Shown here one piece after another: positions 42,582 to 51,231 of a stretch of 64,000 nucleotides of DNA. The notes below the pieces were generated by a model. It was not told the origin of the DNA. It did not search any database and saw nothing but the letters and a program-made list of their open reading frames with translations. The DNA comes from Burkholderia lata (GTDB taxonomy: Bacteria > Pseudomonadota > Gammaproteobacteria > Burkholderiales > Burkholderiaceae): contig NZ_CABVQK010000001.1 of assembly GCF_902499335.1 (NCBI RefSeq), positions 851,886 to 915,885 of the forward strand, in the 5' to 3' direction. Position 1 is the first letter of the stretch. Each line of letters starts with the position of its first letter. The translations under genes were made by a program, and so were the position numbers.

Positions 42582-44012
42582 TCACAGCTGCACCGCGTTG
42601 CGCACCAGCTCGAAGACCTTGTTGTTCTCGATCACGCCGTGGAACGCATCCGCGCCGCGGCCGATCGCACCGAGGAACACATCGGTGCCGCCGTGCGTCT
42701 CGTTGCCCTTGTCCATGCGCACGACCGCCTCCTGGCGATAGTCGTCGGCGCCCGTCACCGCATCGGTGAGCGCGGTGCCCGCGCGGCTGCCCTGCACGCG
42801 GTTCTCGCCGTTGCCGAAGCCGATGATCGTGTACGGCGCGCCGTCCGCGTCCTTCGCGACCGCACCCGTCTGGTAGCTGCGCAGCACGCCCAGCACGCCG
42901 GGCTTGCCCGCCTCGGTCTTGCCGGTGCGCGCCGCATAGCCGTTCAGCACCAGCGTGTGATCGTGGTCGGCCGTGACGACGATCAGCGTGTTCTTCAGGT
43001 CGGGATCGGTCTTGCGTACCTTGTCGATCGTGGCCTTGATCGCGTTGTCGAACGCGACCGTGTCCTGCAGCGCGCGCTTCGCATTGGTGTCGTGCAGCGC
43101 GTGGTCGATCCGGCCGCCTTCGACCATCAGAAAATAGCCGTTCGGGTTCTTCTGCAGCACGTCGAGCGCGCGCGTCGCCATGTCGGTGAGGCTCGGCTCC
43201 TTCGTCGCGCCGCGATCGAGGTCGTAGCTCATGTGGCTCGACGAGAACAGTCCGACCAGCTTGCCGCCCTTCGTCGCGTCGGCGGCCAGCAGGTCGTCGC
43301 GGTTCTGCGCGAACGCATAACCCTTCGCCTTCAGCTCGTTGACGAGGTTGCGACCGTCGGTACGCTTGCCGCCGCCGTCCTTCGGCACGAAGAATTGCGT
43401 GCCGCCGCCGAGCACGACGTCGACGCCGTCGCCCAGCGCGCCGTTGTAGCCCGCGCCGCCCGGCACGAGCTGCGCGGCGATGTCATTCTCGGCGTCGCGA
43501 TGGCACACGTGCGCATAGGTCGCGGCGGGCGTGGCGTGCGTGACGCGCGTGGTCGTCACGACCCCGGTGGCCATCCCCTTCGCCTTCGCGATCTCGAGCA
43601 GCGTCGTCGCCGATTTGCCGTTGTTCGCGCCGCAGTTGCCGGTGAGGCTCGTGGCCGGCTCGATCGCCTTCGTGTCGGGCGACATCGAGATCACTTCGTT
43701 GTTGGTCTTGACGCCGGTCATGTACGCCGACATCGACGGTGCGCTGTCCGTCACCTGCGCATCGTTGGAATAGGTCTTCACGAACGCGGTTTCGGGCAGC
43801 GTGTCGATCGTGAGCGCGCCGTCTTCACCGACCGAGTAGATGCGCGCAGCCGTCATCGTCGTGATCCCCATGCCGTCGCCGAGGAAGAAGATCACGTTGC
43901 GCGCCGCCTGCACGGGGCCGGGCGCCGTACTGGTCGGGCCGTCGTCGCTGCCGCATCCGGCCAGTGCAAAGGCGCCGGCACACAGCAGCGCCGCCAGTTT
44001 GATTCGATTCAT
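42582..44012 (-). CDS. alkaline phosphatase, lipoprotein form
   Basis: A 476-residue alkaline phosphatase. The N-terminus MNRIKLAALLCAGAFALAGC carries a lipobox with C20, so it is probably membrane-anchored. Catalytic S90 is in VTDSAPSMSAYMTG; metal-binding motifs FFLGDGMGITT, MVEGGRIDHALHD, VVTADHDHT and ETHGGTDVFLG are intact. It is a paralogue of the next gene, 32 bases downstream, and first in the operon. I looked for a pho box in the 154 bases upstream and saw no clear pair of CTGTCAT-like repeats. Confidence 0.93.
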   Translation of the reverse strand: MNRIKLAALLCAGAFALAGCGSDDGPTSTAPGPVQAARNVIFFLGDGMGITTMTAARIYSVGEDGALTIDTLPETAFVKTYSNDAQVTDSAPSMSAYMTGVKTNNEVISMSPDTKAIEPATSLTGNCGANNGKSATTLLEIAKAKGMATGVVTTTRVTHATPAATYAHVCHRDAENDIAAQLVPGGAGYNGALGDGVDVVLGGGTQFFVPKDGGGKRTDGRNLVNELKAKGYAFAQNRDDLLAADATKGGKLVGLFSSSHMSYDLDRGATKEPSLTDMATRALDVLQKNPNGYFLMVEGGRIDHALHDTNAKRALQDTVAFDNAIKATIDKVRKTDPDLKNTLIVVTADHDHTLVLNGYAARTGKTEAGKPGVLGVLRSYQTGAVAKDADGAPYTIIGFGNGENRVQGSRAGTALTDAVTGADDYRQEAVVRMDKGNETHGGTDVFLGAIGRGADAFHGVIENNKVFELVRNAVQL

Positions 44013-44166
44013 GTTGCCGATTCCCCCCGCCATTGATGCTTTCGAAATGAAAGGCGATGGTAGGAACCTGATGTGACGGCAATATGAATGGTAATTGGAA
44101 GGTTTGGAAGGGATTACGAAAGGAGATGGCGAGGCGCCACGACCGGGCGCCCCGCTCACGGCGGCA

Positions 44167-44757
44167 TCATTCCGCGTGTTCGGCGGTGATGCTGCGCACG
44201 GTCACGATGCGCGCAGGCGGAATGTTTGCCCACACGATCCGGCTGCCGCAGGCAACAAATGCCGAATCGCCGAGCGGATGTCGGCCGGGCGGCCGCAGGT
44301 CGTATGTGAACTGGATCATCACGCCGTCGGCGGACAGCACGCGACGGCACTGGTCGACGATGGCCGTCACGTCCTGACGCGGCAGCGTGCGCAGCGGCAG
44401 GCACGACACGATCGCGTCGACGCGCGCCTCAGGCGGCAGCAGCCGCTCGAGCTGCCGCGCGTCGCCCGACACGATCGAGATGCCAGGAAAGCGCCGCCGC
44501 AGGTGCTGCACGAACGCTGGCGAACGCTCGACCACGACGAGCCGCCGCGGCGCGACGCCGCGTTCGAGCAACGCCGCGGTGATCGCACCGGTGCCGCCGC
44601 CGAGCTCGACGACCAGCCCGTCGCCGTCCGGCACCGCGTCGGCCATCTCGCGCGCCAGTTGCCGCGAACTCGGGCACAACGCGCCCACCGCGGCCGGACG
44701 GCCAACCCACTCGCGCACGAACAGTGCCGAGACACGCCACGCGTTCGGCCACATCAT
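44167..44757 (-). CDS. class I methyltransferase (phospholipid N-methyltransferase-like)
   Basis: A 196-residue SAM-dependent methyltransferase. Motif I is LVVELGGGTGAITAALLERG, motif II PRRLVVVERSPAFVQHLRRR and motif III VDAIVSCLPLRTLPRQ. The size, the lead sequence VGALCPSSRQLAREM and SCLP motif are like PmtA-type enzymes that methylate phosphatidylethanolamine toward phosphatidylcholine at the membrane. Start at MMWPNAWRVSALFVREWVGR; the longer frame lacks support. It stands alone. Function by resemblance only. Confidence 0.8.
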   Translation of the reverse strand: MMWPNAWRVSALFVREWVGRPAAVGALCPSSRQLAREMADAVPDGDGLVVELGGGTGAITAALLERGVAPRRLVVVERSPAFVQHLRRRFPGISIVSGDARQLERLLPPEARVDAIVSCLPLRTLPRQDVTAIVDQCRRVLSADGVMIQFTYDLRPPGRHPLGDSAFVACGSRIVWANIPPARIVTVRSITAEHAE

Positions 44758-44924
44758 GGGCGGCCCTCGCGCGGTTGCGCTGTCGGCCTCGACGTGCCGA
44801 TGGCTTCGTGGAACAGGGCTACGGCGACACGGTGCTTCGGCATGCGCATCCTCCTGGACGAATCGGTCCGTCGCAGGAAGAGCGACGTTCAAATCGATTC
44901 TAGGAAACGCAAACTTAAGGCGAC

Positions 44925-45098
44925 GTGAAGATTGTCCCTGATTCCACTGATCAATTCGTGCCAGATGGGCCGCCGGATGCCCGATCAGCGATCGACGCGT
45001 TGCTGGAAATGCGCGGGGTAGCGCTCGCCGACGATCCTGATCTGCTATTCAGCCTGCGCACAACGCCGACACCCGATTACGGTAATCGACGCGCATAG
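44925..45098 (+). CDS. possible 57-aa protein
   Basis: GTG 44925 opens 57 codons (MKIVPDSTDQFVPDGPPDAR, later LLEMRGVALADDPDLLFSL) ending at TAG. It is acidic, without a signal peptide or known family. AAGG lies 4 bases upstream, which is short. It overlaps the 3' end of the convergent NlpC-like gene by 22 bases. It could be a small orphan gene or a chance frame. Confidence 0.3.
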   Translation: MKIVPDSTDQFVPDGPPDARSAIDALLEMRGVALADDPDLLFSLRTTPTPDYGNRRA

Positions 45099-45655
45099 GC
45101 GAAAGTCAGGCATAAGCGGCTTACTGAATGGTTCTCCGGCTTTCCCGACCACCAGTCGTTGTCGACTGTTCGGCCACTACCTACAGCGATACCAACGTGC
45201 CAATGAGTGTTAGGGCATCGTAATATGCCAGTGCGTCGTGGTCGCCAAAACACCACATCACCGGGCTGAAGATCTTCGATCTTCGTGACCTTCGGCCAGC
45301 GAGACAACGCCGCATCAACAGCCGAGACTGAAGCAAGATTGCCGATCGGATGGCATGCAGCCCGGAAGATGGCACTCACCGTGTATGCGCACGATAGCAA
45401 TCCGGGAAATTCCAGGCCGAGATAGTTGGCACGTGTCTCTACGGTCCAACGTTGTACACCGTAAAGAGAACCATCTCGTAGAACGGCGTCGGGCGATGCG
45501 AGCGCAGCCCGTGTCAGACGATGCGCGAGTGGCTGTTCGCATTGCCTCGACGACATCTCATTGTTCATCCCATGTGTGCTACCGATTACCAAAGCCTGCG
45601 CCGCCAATGCGGTGACACAAAGGCGCATCAACGCGCTCATTCGATAGCTTGGCAT
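45077..45655 (-). CDS. exported NlpC/P60-like cysteine hydrolase, possible cell-wall amidase
   Basis: About 192 residues if started at ATG 45655; several ATGs up to 45721 are possible and none has a strong ribosome site. From 45655 the N-terminus resembles a signal peptide (MRLCVTALAAQALVIGSTHG). NlpC/P60-type landmarks follow in order: a Cys in GLLSCAYTVSAIFR, then LQPGDVVFWRPR, then a His in THWHVGIAVGSG and a polar residue in TVDNDWW. Such enzymes cut peptidoglycan stem peptides. GC is low and it is the next same-strand gene after the T6SS block, so it may be a delivered effector or simply a housekeeping hydrolase. No immunity gene is obvious. Confidence 0.6.
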   Translation of the reverse strand: MPSYRMSALMRLCVTALAAQALVIGSTHGMNNEMSSRQCEQPLAHRLTRAALASPDAVLRDGSLYGVQRWTVETRANYLGLEFPGLLSCAYTVSAIFRAACHPIGNLASVSAVDAALSRWPKVTKIEDLQPGDVVFWRPRRTGILRCPNTHWHVGIAVGSGRTVDNDWWSGKPENHSVSRLCLTFAYARRLP

Positions 45656-45866
45656 TATCATCATCTGACGCACCACATTTGAAACAACCTTGATGCATTT
45701 CATGCATGTCTGCCGGTCCATTTAACCGCGATTCGCCCATATCGACTAGCTTCTTACGTCCGCCACAATAGTTTCAGCCGATACTGGGCCACAAGAATTT
45801 ACGCCGCCATTCGTCGAAATGATCCCGACCTACCGGAACCCGAAATTGACGCTCGCAACCCAAGCG

Positions 45867-47078
45867 TCAATCGGTAACGATCACTTCGACCCGACGATTT
45901 CTTGCTCTTCCCAATGCGGTACGGTTATCCGCCAGCGAACCGATATCGCCGTTTCCCTTCACAGTAATACGTGGCACAGATACACCAGCCGCAACGAGAA
46001 TTTGGGCCACATGCCGGGCGCGTGCCTCGGAAAGCGCCTGGTTAGATGCTTGACGTGTCGAACTGATCGGTGTGCTATCCGCGTATCCCGCCACACGGAC
46101 GGTTGCGCCCTCGGTCACAGCCGCGATTTCCCGGCCGGCCGAAGCCACCACCGTAGCGCCCCACGGCGCCACCGCTGCCTCGCCTGGCCCAAACATGCCG
46201 CTGAATCGGAGCGTCAACGCATTGCGCCCGGAGTCGCGGATCAATTCGAGATTCCCTGCGGCGACCTCGTCGCGAAGTTGCTGCTCCAGGTTTCGAGCGA
46301 GCGCATCGAGCGGCGAAGCCCGGAGCCTCTCTTTCGTGCGCACCCAACGGTTCGCCGCGGCGTAGCCCCCGGCCCCCAGCAATAACGCCACCGCGAGACC
46401 GCCTGCGAACCTCGCTCGCGACCGACGCACCGCCACCGGACGTACCCACGGATCGACCGTCTGTCGCGGACGTTTCAGCGGCTTTCTGACGCGACTCACG
46501 CTCTGCCCACCGGTCGTCACCACGTCGTGTACGTGTTCGCGAATGACCTGCAAGCGCTCTGGACCGCCTGCTTCAAACCGGTATCGCCCACGAAATCCAA
46601 GATCGAGTACGTTTTGGTACACCTCAATCAGATCGAGGTTCTCGTGCGGATTACGCATTGCGTCGTCGATCAGATGGAACACACGGTCGCCGCCTTGACG
46701 ATCATGCCCCAACACACTCGCCAGGCTGTTGTCCTGCCATTCGACGCCCGTTGTTTCGTCCTTCCCAGGCGCCTGCATCGCCGCCTCGTCGAGTGCGGAG
46801 CACAGACAATAGCTTGCGCACCGGACATGCTCGGGTCGGATCTGGAGCTCACTGCAGACCCGGGTAAAGAGACGAACTTCCTGCACCAGCCATCGACGCC
46901 ACCGTGCAATGGCATCGGCATCGAGCGTTTCAGGCGTATCGGCCAACGCCTGCAACAGGACGCGCGACGCTTCGAGGAGCGGGTTGATCGCCTGCTCCGC
47001 GGCCTTCAGCCGCGCGGCAACAGACGGCGACACCACGGCCCCTGCGTGGCCCAGCGGATCAGTTGTCGAAAGAATCAT
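45867..47078 (-). CDS. tssL: T6SS TssL (IcmH/DotU) with C-terminal OmpA domain, second copy
   Basis: A 403-residue inner-membrane T6SS protein. The DotU domain spans about residues 25-190 (NPLLEASRVLLQALADTPET, CASYCLCSALDEAAM, RGRYRFEAGG). One membrane segment, FAGGLAVALLLGAGGYAAAN, is near 225-245, and the OmpA-like peptidoglycan-binding part closes the protein (VRVAGYADSTPI, then GRARNRRVEVIV). It starts 18 bases after tssM with GGGAGGG upstream. It is a paralogue of the TssL on the other side of tssM. Last recognised T6SS gene of the block. Confidence 0.92.
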   Translation of the reverse strand: MILSTTDPLGHAGAVVSPSVAARLKAAEQAINPLLEASRVLLQALADTPETLDADAIARWRRWLVQEVRLFTRVCSELQIRPEHVRCASYCLCSALDEAAMQAPGKDETTGVEWQDNSLASVLGHDRQGGDRVFHLIDDAMRNPHENLDLIEVYQNVLDLGFRGRYRFEAGGPERLQVIREHVHDVVTTGGQSVSRVRKPLKRPRQTVDPWVRPVAVRRSRARFAGGLAVALLLGAGGYAAANRWVRTKERLRASPLDALARNLEQQLRDEVAAGNLELIRDSGRNALTLRFSGMFGPGEAAVAPWGATVVASAGREIAAVTEGATVRVAGYADSTPISSTRQASNQALSEARARHVAQILVAAGVSVPRITVKGNGDIGSLADNRTALGRARNRRVEVIVTD

Positions 47079-47096
47079 CGATCGATCCCTCCCGGT

Positions 47097-50000
47097 TCAG
47101 CGGGAAGCGCTTCCCGCGCTTGCCGGCAACATCCCTCGCGGCAACCCCGGCGGCGGGCCACTATCCGGCAGGCCGAACACCGGCATCGTGCTGGGACACC
47201 GGAATGCCTTCAGCACGTCGCTCGTCAGCGGATTCGCGACACTCCCGGCACTCGCGACGTCGAGTGCCGCTTGACGACCGTCGAAACTGAACGCGACGCG
47301 CGTGCGGCCCGGCGTCGCCGTCTCCGCCACACGACCTTTCTGGAGCAGTCGCATCAACGCCCACGGTCCGTCCGCTGCGATCGTCGACGTGTCCGGCCGG
47401 ATCCGCGGACTGGCCGTGATTTCCGTGTGGGCACCGCCGCGCGGCCCAGGCCACGTGATCGTGAAAGGCGCGACCGGACCATGCTGGTAAAGCGTCGTCT
47501 GTCCGTCGATGTCGAGCGACAGGCTCATGATCGTCGGATCGAGTTCGGGAATCCGAATGTCGGCCTTCCAGGTCATCTGCTTGTGGCCGGGATCGTTGAA
47601 GAAAACGTCGCGGATTGCCTTCGCATGCTCGAACGGATCAAGATCCGGCCCCTGCACGGGTTCGGTCGCACCCGGCAGCGTCCGGTAGCGCCAAGGCTTC
47701 GCGGCCGTGTCGACGAACGGTGCAAGCGTTTTCGTGAAGAAATCATCGATCAAGCCCCCCTGCGCAAACACCCGGGTGAAATCATCGATGCTGACATCAC
47801 GCTTGCTGTCCGGTGAAAACGGATAGTTGCCCTCGACAATCAACCGGCAAGTGTCGCCGACCACCGCCTGCATCTGGCGCGACAGCAACTGGCCGATCCC
47901 CTGATTGACTTCTCGCGAACCATCGGCGGCAAGCTGCAGCAATACGGCACGAAACGGCGCCGGCATCGTGTCGGCTGTCATTTTCAGCTTCGCGGCTGTG
48001 TCGTTCGCCGGTGGCATGCTGTTATTCGACAGCGCATTGTCGGCAACAGTGAGCGCCGTGTAATAGTCGTTCAGCAGGTTGGCGACGCCGTCCAGCCCCG
48101 TCTTGTCCCCTTGCGTGGCAGCGGGTTGCATTTCGGATTGCGCATCCACGCTCCCGGTTACGACCTCACGCAGCGCCGCGAAGTGATTGTCGACGAGTTC
48201 CCGTTCAATGCGTTCCGACGCCCGAATGCCCAACGTTTTGTCCGCCTTCTGATTGAGCTGCTCGGCGGCCCGCTGCAGCAGCGAACCGTCCGACGCGGCC
48301 ATTGGCTGCGTGAGCGTCGTCTCTCGCACGGCTGCGCGCGCAAGCCGCACGAGCGGCGAATCAGGCGCTGCGAAGCTGCGCAGCACCTTCAGATTGAACG
48401 CAAGGCTCGTGCCGCTCACGGTCCGGATGTCGTTGAGAAACGCGTCCCACTGCTGGGCATATTCCATCAGGTATTCACGGCGGACCGCGTCGGTCAACGC
48501 ATCGTCCGCGCCGGTCGCGTTACTCACGATCTCAGCCGTTTTTTTTTGAGCCGAATCCGACAAACCCGCCAGATACGAGCGTCCCATCACCCACGCATCG
48601 TCGTCTCGCGCGATCTGCACGAATTCGGGTAATCGCTTGTCGAACAGATTCCGATAACCGTCGAACGTGAAAAGCCCCGATACGCCGCGCGACAACGGCG
48701 CGTCGCTCGCCCGCGTGAACACCGTGCCGGCCTGCGGGCCGACCGCGCGCAGGAGCGTAAACTCGTCGGGCGCTTCCTTGAGCATGGCCGCCTTCGCGCG
48801 CTGGTAAAGGCGATCGGTTGCATTGCTACCGTCGAGAAACGCGCGCGCCTGCTGCACCAGGGCATCGTTGCGGATCAGCGGCGACTGCACCACACGCTCT
48901 CCGGAGAACAGCTGTTGCACGTGGTCGATCATCGACGCACGTCCACCAAAAACCGCCGCGCTGTCGGTCTTCGCCCAGTCGTCGAGCACCCAGGCCTTGA
49001 CGTCGGCGGCATTGAACTTCGCCTTGTCGTACAGCATCAGGTATACGCGCAACGCATCGTAGGCGGCCTTCGGATCCTTGCTGGCAATCGCACCGGACAT
49101 GACGTTTTCAAGCCGGTGCACGATCTGCGGCAACAGCAGGTTGTCCTCGAGCACGTCATACGCATGGCGGCTTTCGGTGGCGATATCGGCTGGCGTATAG
49201 AGACCGTAGCGCCACGTACTGCCCGGGTTCGACAGATCCAGGCCCGGGAAGGTCGGCAGATAGCGCGCGTCGGTCAGCGTGTCAGGCACGGCCTCCGGTT
49301 TGGGGTCCTTGTAGAGCTGGGTGACGCGAGCCGTAAGCGCCTGCACCTTGTGGCCAACCGCATCGAGATAGTCGTTGTTGTGACCGAAGCTCGTGCGGAG
49401 TCCGATTGCCAGCCACACGAACACGAACAGCGCCAATGTGTGGCCGATCAGGCGCGAGAGGCGGTAACGATATTCCCAGCGCAGGTTGGGACTCACCAAG
49501 TGCGCTTCCGGGAACACAACGCGAGTCAGGAGGTCGTGTAGGAAGAAGCCTTGATTGCCCTCGGCACGCGCCGGCGAATCGGGAGCGCGGCCCTGGGTCG
49601 ACAGAAGACGTCGAACGACCGTACCGCGCTCGACAACGACCTCGCCATCCCGCTGCCGCGCACTTGTGAAATACACGCCGCGCAACGTCGAATGGAGCTG
49701 GGTATCGTCGTATCGTGAATCAAGGAACACGCGGTCGATCAGATCAAGCAGCGGCCCGAGCAGAGCAGAAAACGCCTCGGGCAGCGCTGCAAGCGATCGG
49801 CGCTTGCGCGAATCGTACTCATCCTGCAGATGCGTATCGATCGAACCGCTGAGTCGTTGCGCGAGTTCGGCGAGTTCCGTATGGCAGCGCGCGCGCAGCC
49901 CTTCCTTCGCGACGGTTTCCTTGCCATATGGAAGCGCGAAGCCCCATGCCTGCGCCCGCCCCTCGGCTGTCAGCGCCCCGAAATACTCGGCGAAACCTGT

Positions 50001-51206
50001 CAGACGATCCATCTTCGTGACCATCACATAAACAGGAAAACGAATACCCAGCTCCTGTCTCAGTTCCGCCAGCCGCGCGCGCAACGCGGCAGCCTCCGCC
50101 ACACGCGCCTGTTCGTCAGCGCCTGCCAAGGTGGCAAGATCGATCGTCAGCAACGCACCGTTGATCGGTGCGCGGGGCCGATGCCGGCGCAGCATGCCCA
50201 GAAATCCCAGCCATTCCGCACGATCGACCTTCTGTCGGCGCTCACCCGTAGCCTGACCGGGCGGAACGACATGGCCGCTGGCCGTTGACGGGGCAGCGGC
50301 CTTCGATTGCGACGCCTCGCTCTGCTTCCCACCTTCTACTGCACCCTCCGCAGACGGCTCAGCATCGGCGCTGACCTCACCCGGAACGCCGGTTGCCGGC
50401 TTTCCCGATTCCGGGACGGGCGCGGCGACGTCTTCGGCCGTCGACATGCCATGACGCGTGTAGTAACCAGCGGTGTCGATCAACACCGCGTCATTGGTCA
50501 GCCACCAGTCCACCGAGGCAGCGTCACCGGCAGGCATCCCGGCTGCGCGCTGCATCTGCTCGGCAACGGGAAACGCCAACCCGCCGTTCATCAGCACGCT
50601 GGTCTTGCCGGCCCCCTGCGAACCGAGCGTGATATACCAAGGCAGCTCGTATAAATAGCGCTTGACCTGAAACAGCTTGCCAAGGCCACGTGCGCCGGTG
50701 CGCATCGATTTCAGACGCACGAGCGCGCTCGTCACGATCCCTTCGATTTTCCGCAAGCGTGCGGCAGCAGGCGATTCATCCTTACGGCGATCCATGCGCA
50801 GCATTTTCTTCATGAACGCATCGTCTTCGCGCATTTTTTGCCACACGCGGACGATCCAGAAGAGGACAAACGCGGCCACGATCAGTGCGATCGCGGTGAG
50901 TCGGGCCGACACGGGCTCGAACGGCGCCGTGTGGCCGAGCGACAGCAGCGGCGCCGCATACCAGATCAGCAGGCACAGCAACGCGACAAACACGACGCTC
51001 GTCGACCAGCCCACGAGCCAGAGCAGCACACCGGCGAGCAACAGCGCGATCAGCAGCACGCGCATGCCCGCGCCCGCGAGCGGCTTGAGCCCGCCGAATG
51101 CGAAAAACGGGCCGACGAACCAGATCACGAGTGAAACGACGACCAGTGCGAGGAACGCAAGGAACTGGCGCGAGGCCAGAAACGACAGGAACTGGAACTT
51201 CTTCAT
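47097..51206 (-). CDS. tssM: T6SS membrane-complex protein TssM (IcmF)
   Basis: A 1369-residue inner-membrane protein that spans the envelope and joins TssL to the TssJ lipoprotein. Spans cluster at residues about 14-120 (FLAFLALVVVSLVIWFVGPF and others), with one more near residue 570 (LALFVFVWLAIGL). A Walker A sequence GSQGAGKT is at 195-202. A low-complexity Ala/Glu/Ser insert (around EPSAEGAVEGGKQSE) lies in the cytoplasmic domain near 270-290. The C-terminal periplasmic part ends with the IcmF beta-domain. It begins 25 bases after the first tssL. Full length for the family. Confidence 0.96.
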   Translation of the reverse strand: MKKFQFLSFLASRQFLAFLALVVVSLVIWFVGPFFAFGGLKPLAGAGMRVLLIALLLAGVLLWLVGWSTSVVFVALLCLLIWYAAPLLSLGHTAPFEPVSARLTAIALIVAAFVLFWIVRVWQKMREDDAFMKKMLRMDRRKDESPAAARLRKIEGIVTSALVRLKSMRTGARGLGKLFQVKRYLYELPWYITLGSQGAGKTSVLMNGGLAFPVAEQMQRAAGMPAGDAASVDWWLTNDAVLIDTAGYYTRHGMSTAEDVAAPVPESGKPATGVPGEVSADAEPSAEGAVEGGKQSEASQSKAAAPSTASGHVVPPGQATGERRQKVDRAEWLGFLGMLRRHRPRAPINGALLTIDLATLAGADEQARVAEAAALRARLAELRQELGIRFPVYVMVTKMDRLTGFAEYFGALTAEGRAQAWGFALPYGKETVAKEGLRARCHTELAELAQRLSGSIDTHLQDEYDSRKRRSLAALPEAFSALLGPLLDLIDRVFLDSRYDDTQLHSTLRGVYFTSARQRDGEVVVERGTVVRRLLSTQGRAPDSPARAEGNQGFFLHDLLTRVVFPEAHLVSPNLRWEYRYRLSRLIGHTLALFVFVWLAIGLRTSFGHNNDYLDAVGHKVQALTARVTQLYKDPKPEAVPDTLTDARYLPTFPGLDLSNPGSTWRYGLYTPADIATESRHAYDVLEDNLLLPQIVHRLENVMSGAIASKDPKAAYDALRVYLMLYDKAKFNAADVKAWVLDDWAKTDSAAVFGGRASMIDHVQQLFSGERVVQSPLIRNDALVQQARAFLDGSNATDRLYQRAKAAMLKEAPDEFTLLRAVGPQAGTVFTRASDAPLSRGVSGLFTFDGYRNLFDKRLPEFVQIARDDDAWVMGRSYLAGLSDSAQKKTAEIVSNATGADDALTDAVRREYLMEYAQQWDAFLNDIRTVSGTSLAFNLKVLRSFAAPDSPLVRLARAAVRETTLTQPMAASDGSLLQRAAEQLNQKADKTLGIRASERIERELVDNHFAALREVVTGSVDAQSEMQPAATQGDKTGLDGVANLLNDYYTALTVADNALSNNSMPPANDTAAKLKMTADTMPAPFRAVLLQLAADGSREVNQGIGQLLSRQMQAVVGDTCRLIVEGNYPFSPDSKRDVSIDDFTRVFAQGGLIDDFFTKTLAPFVDTAAKPWRYRTLPGATEPVQGPDLDPFEHAKAIRDVFFNDPGHKQMTWKADIRIPELDPTIMSLSLDIDGQTTLYQHGPVAPFTITWPGPRGGAHTEITASPRIRPDTSTIAADGPWALMRLLQKGRVAETATPGRTRVAFSFDGRQAALDVASAGSVANPLTSDVLKAFRCPSTMPVFGLPDSGPPPGLPRGMLPASAGSASR

Positions 51207-51231
51207 GTGTTTTTCCGAAAACGGATCTGGC

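Noticed and set aside
44013..44166. Pho box upstream of the alkaline phosphatase operon
   Set aside because: No pair of CTGTCAT-like 7-mers at 11-base spacing could be seen; phosphate control remains possible but unsupported here.
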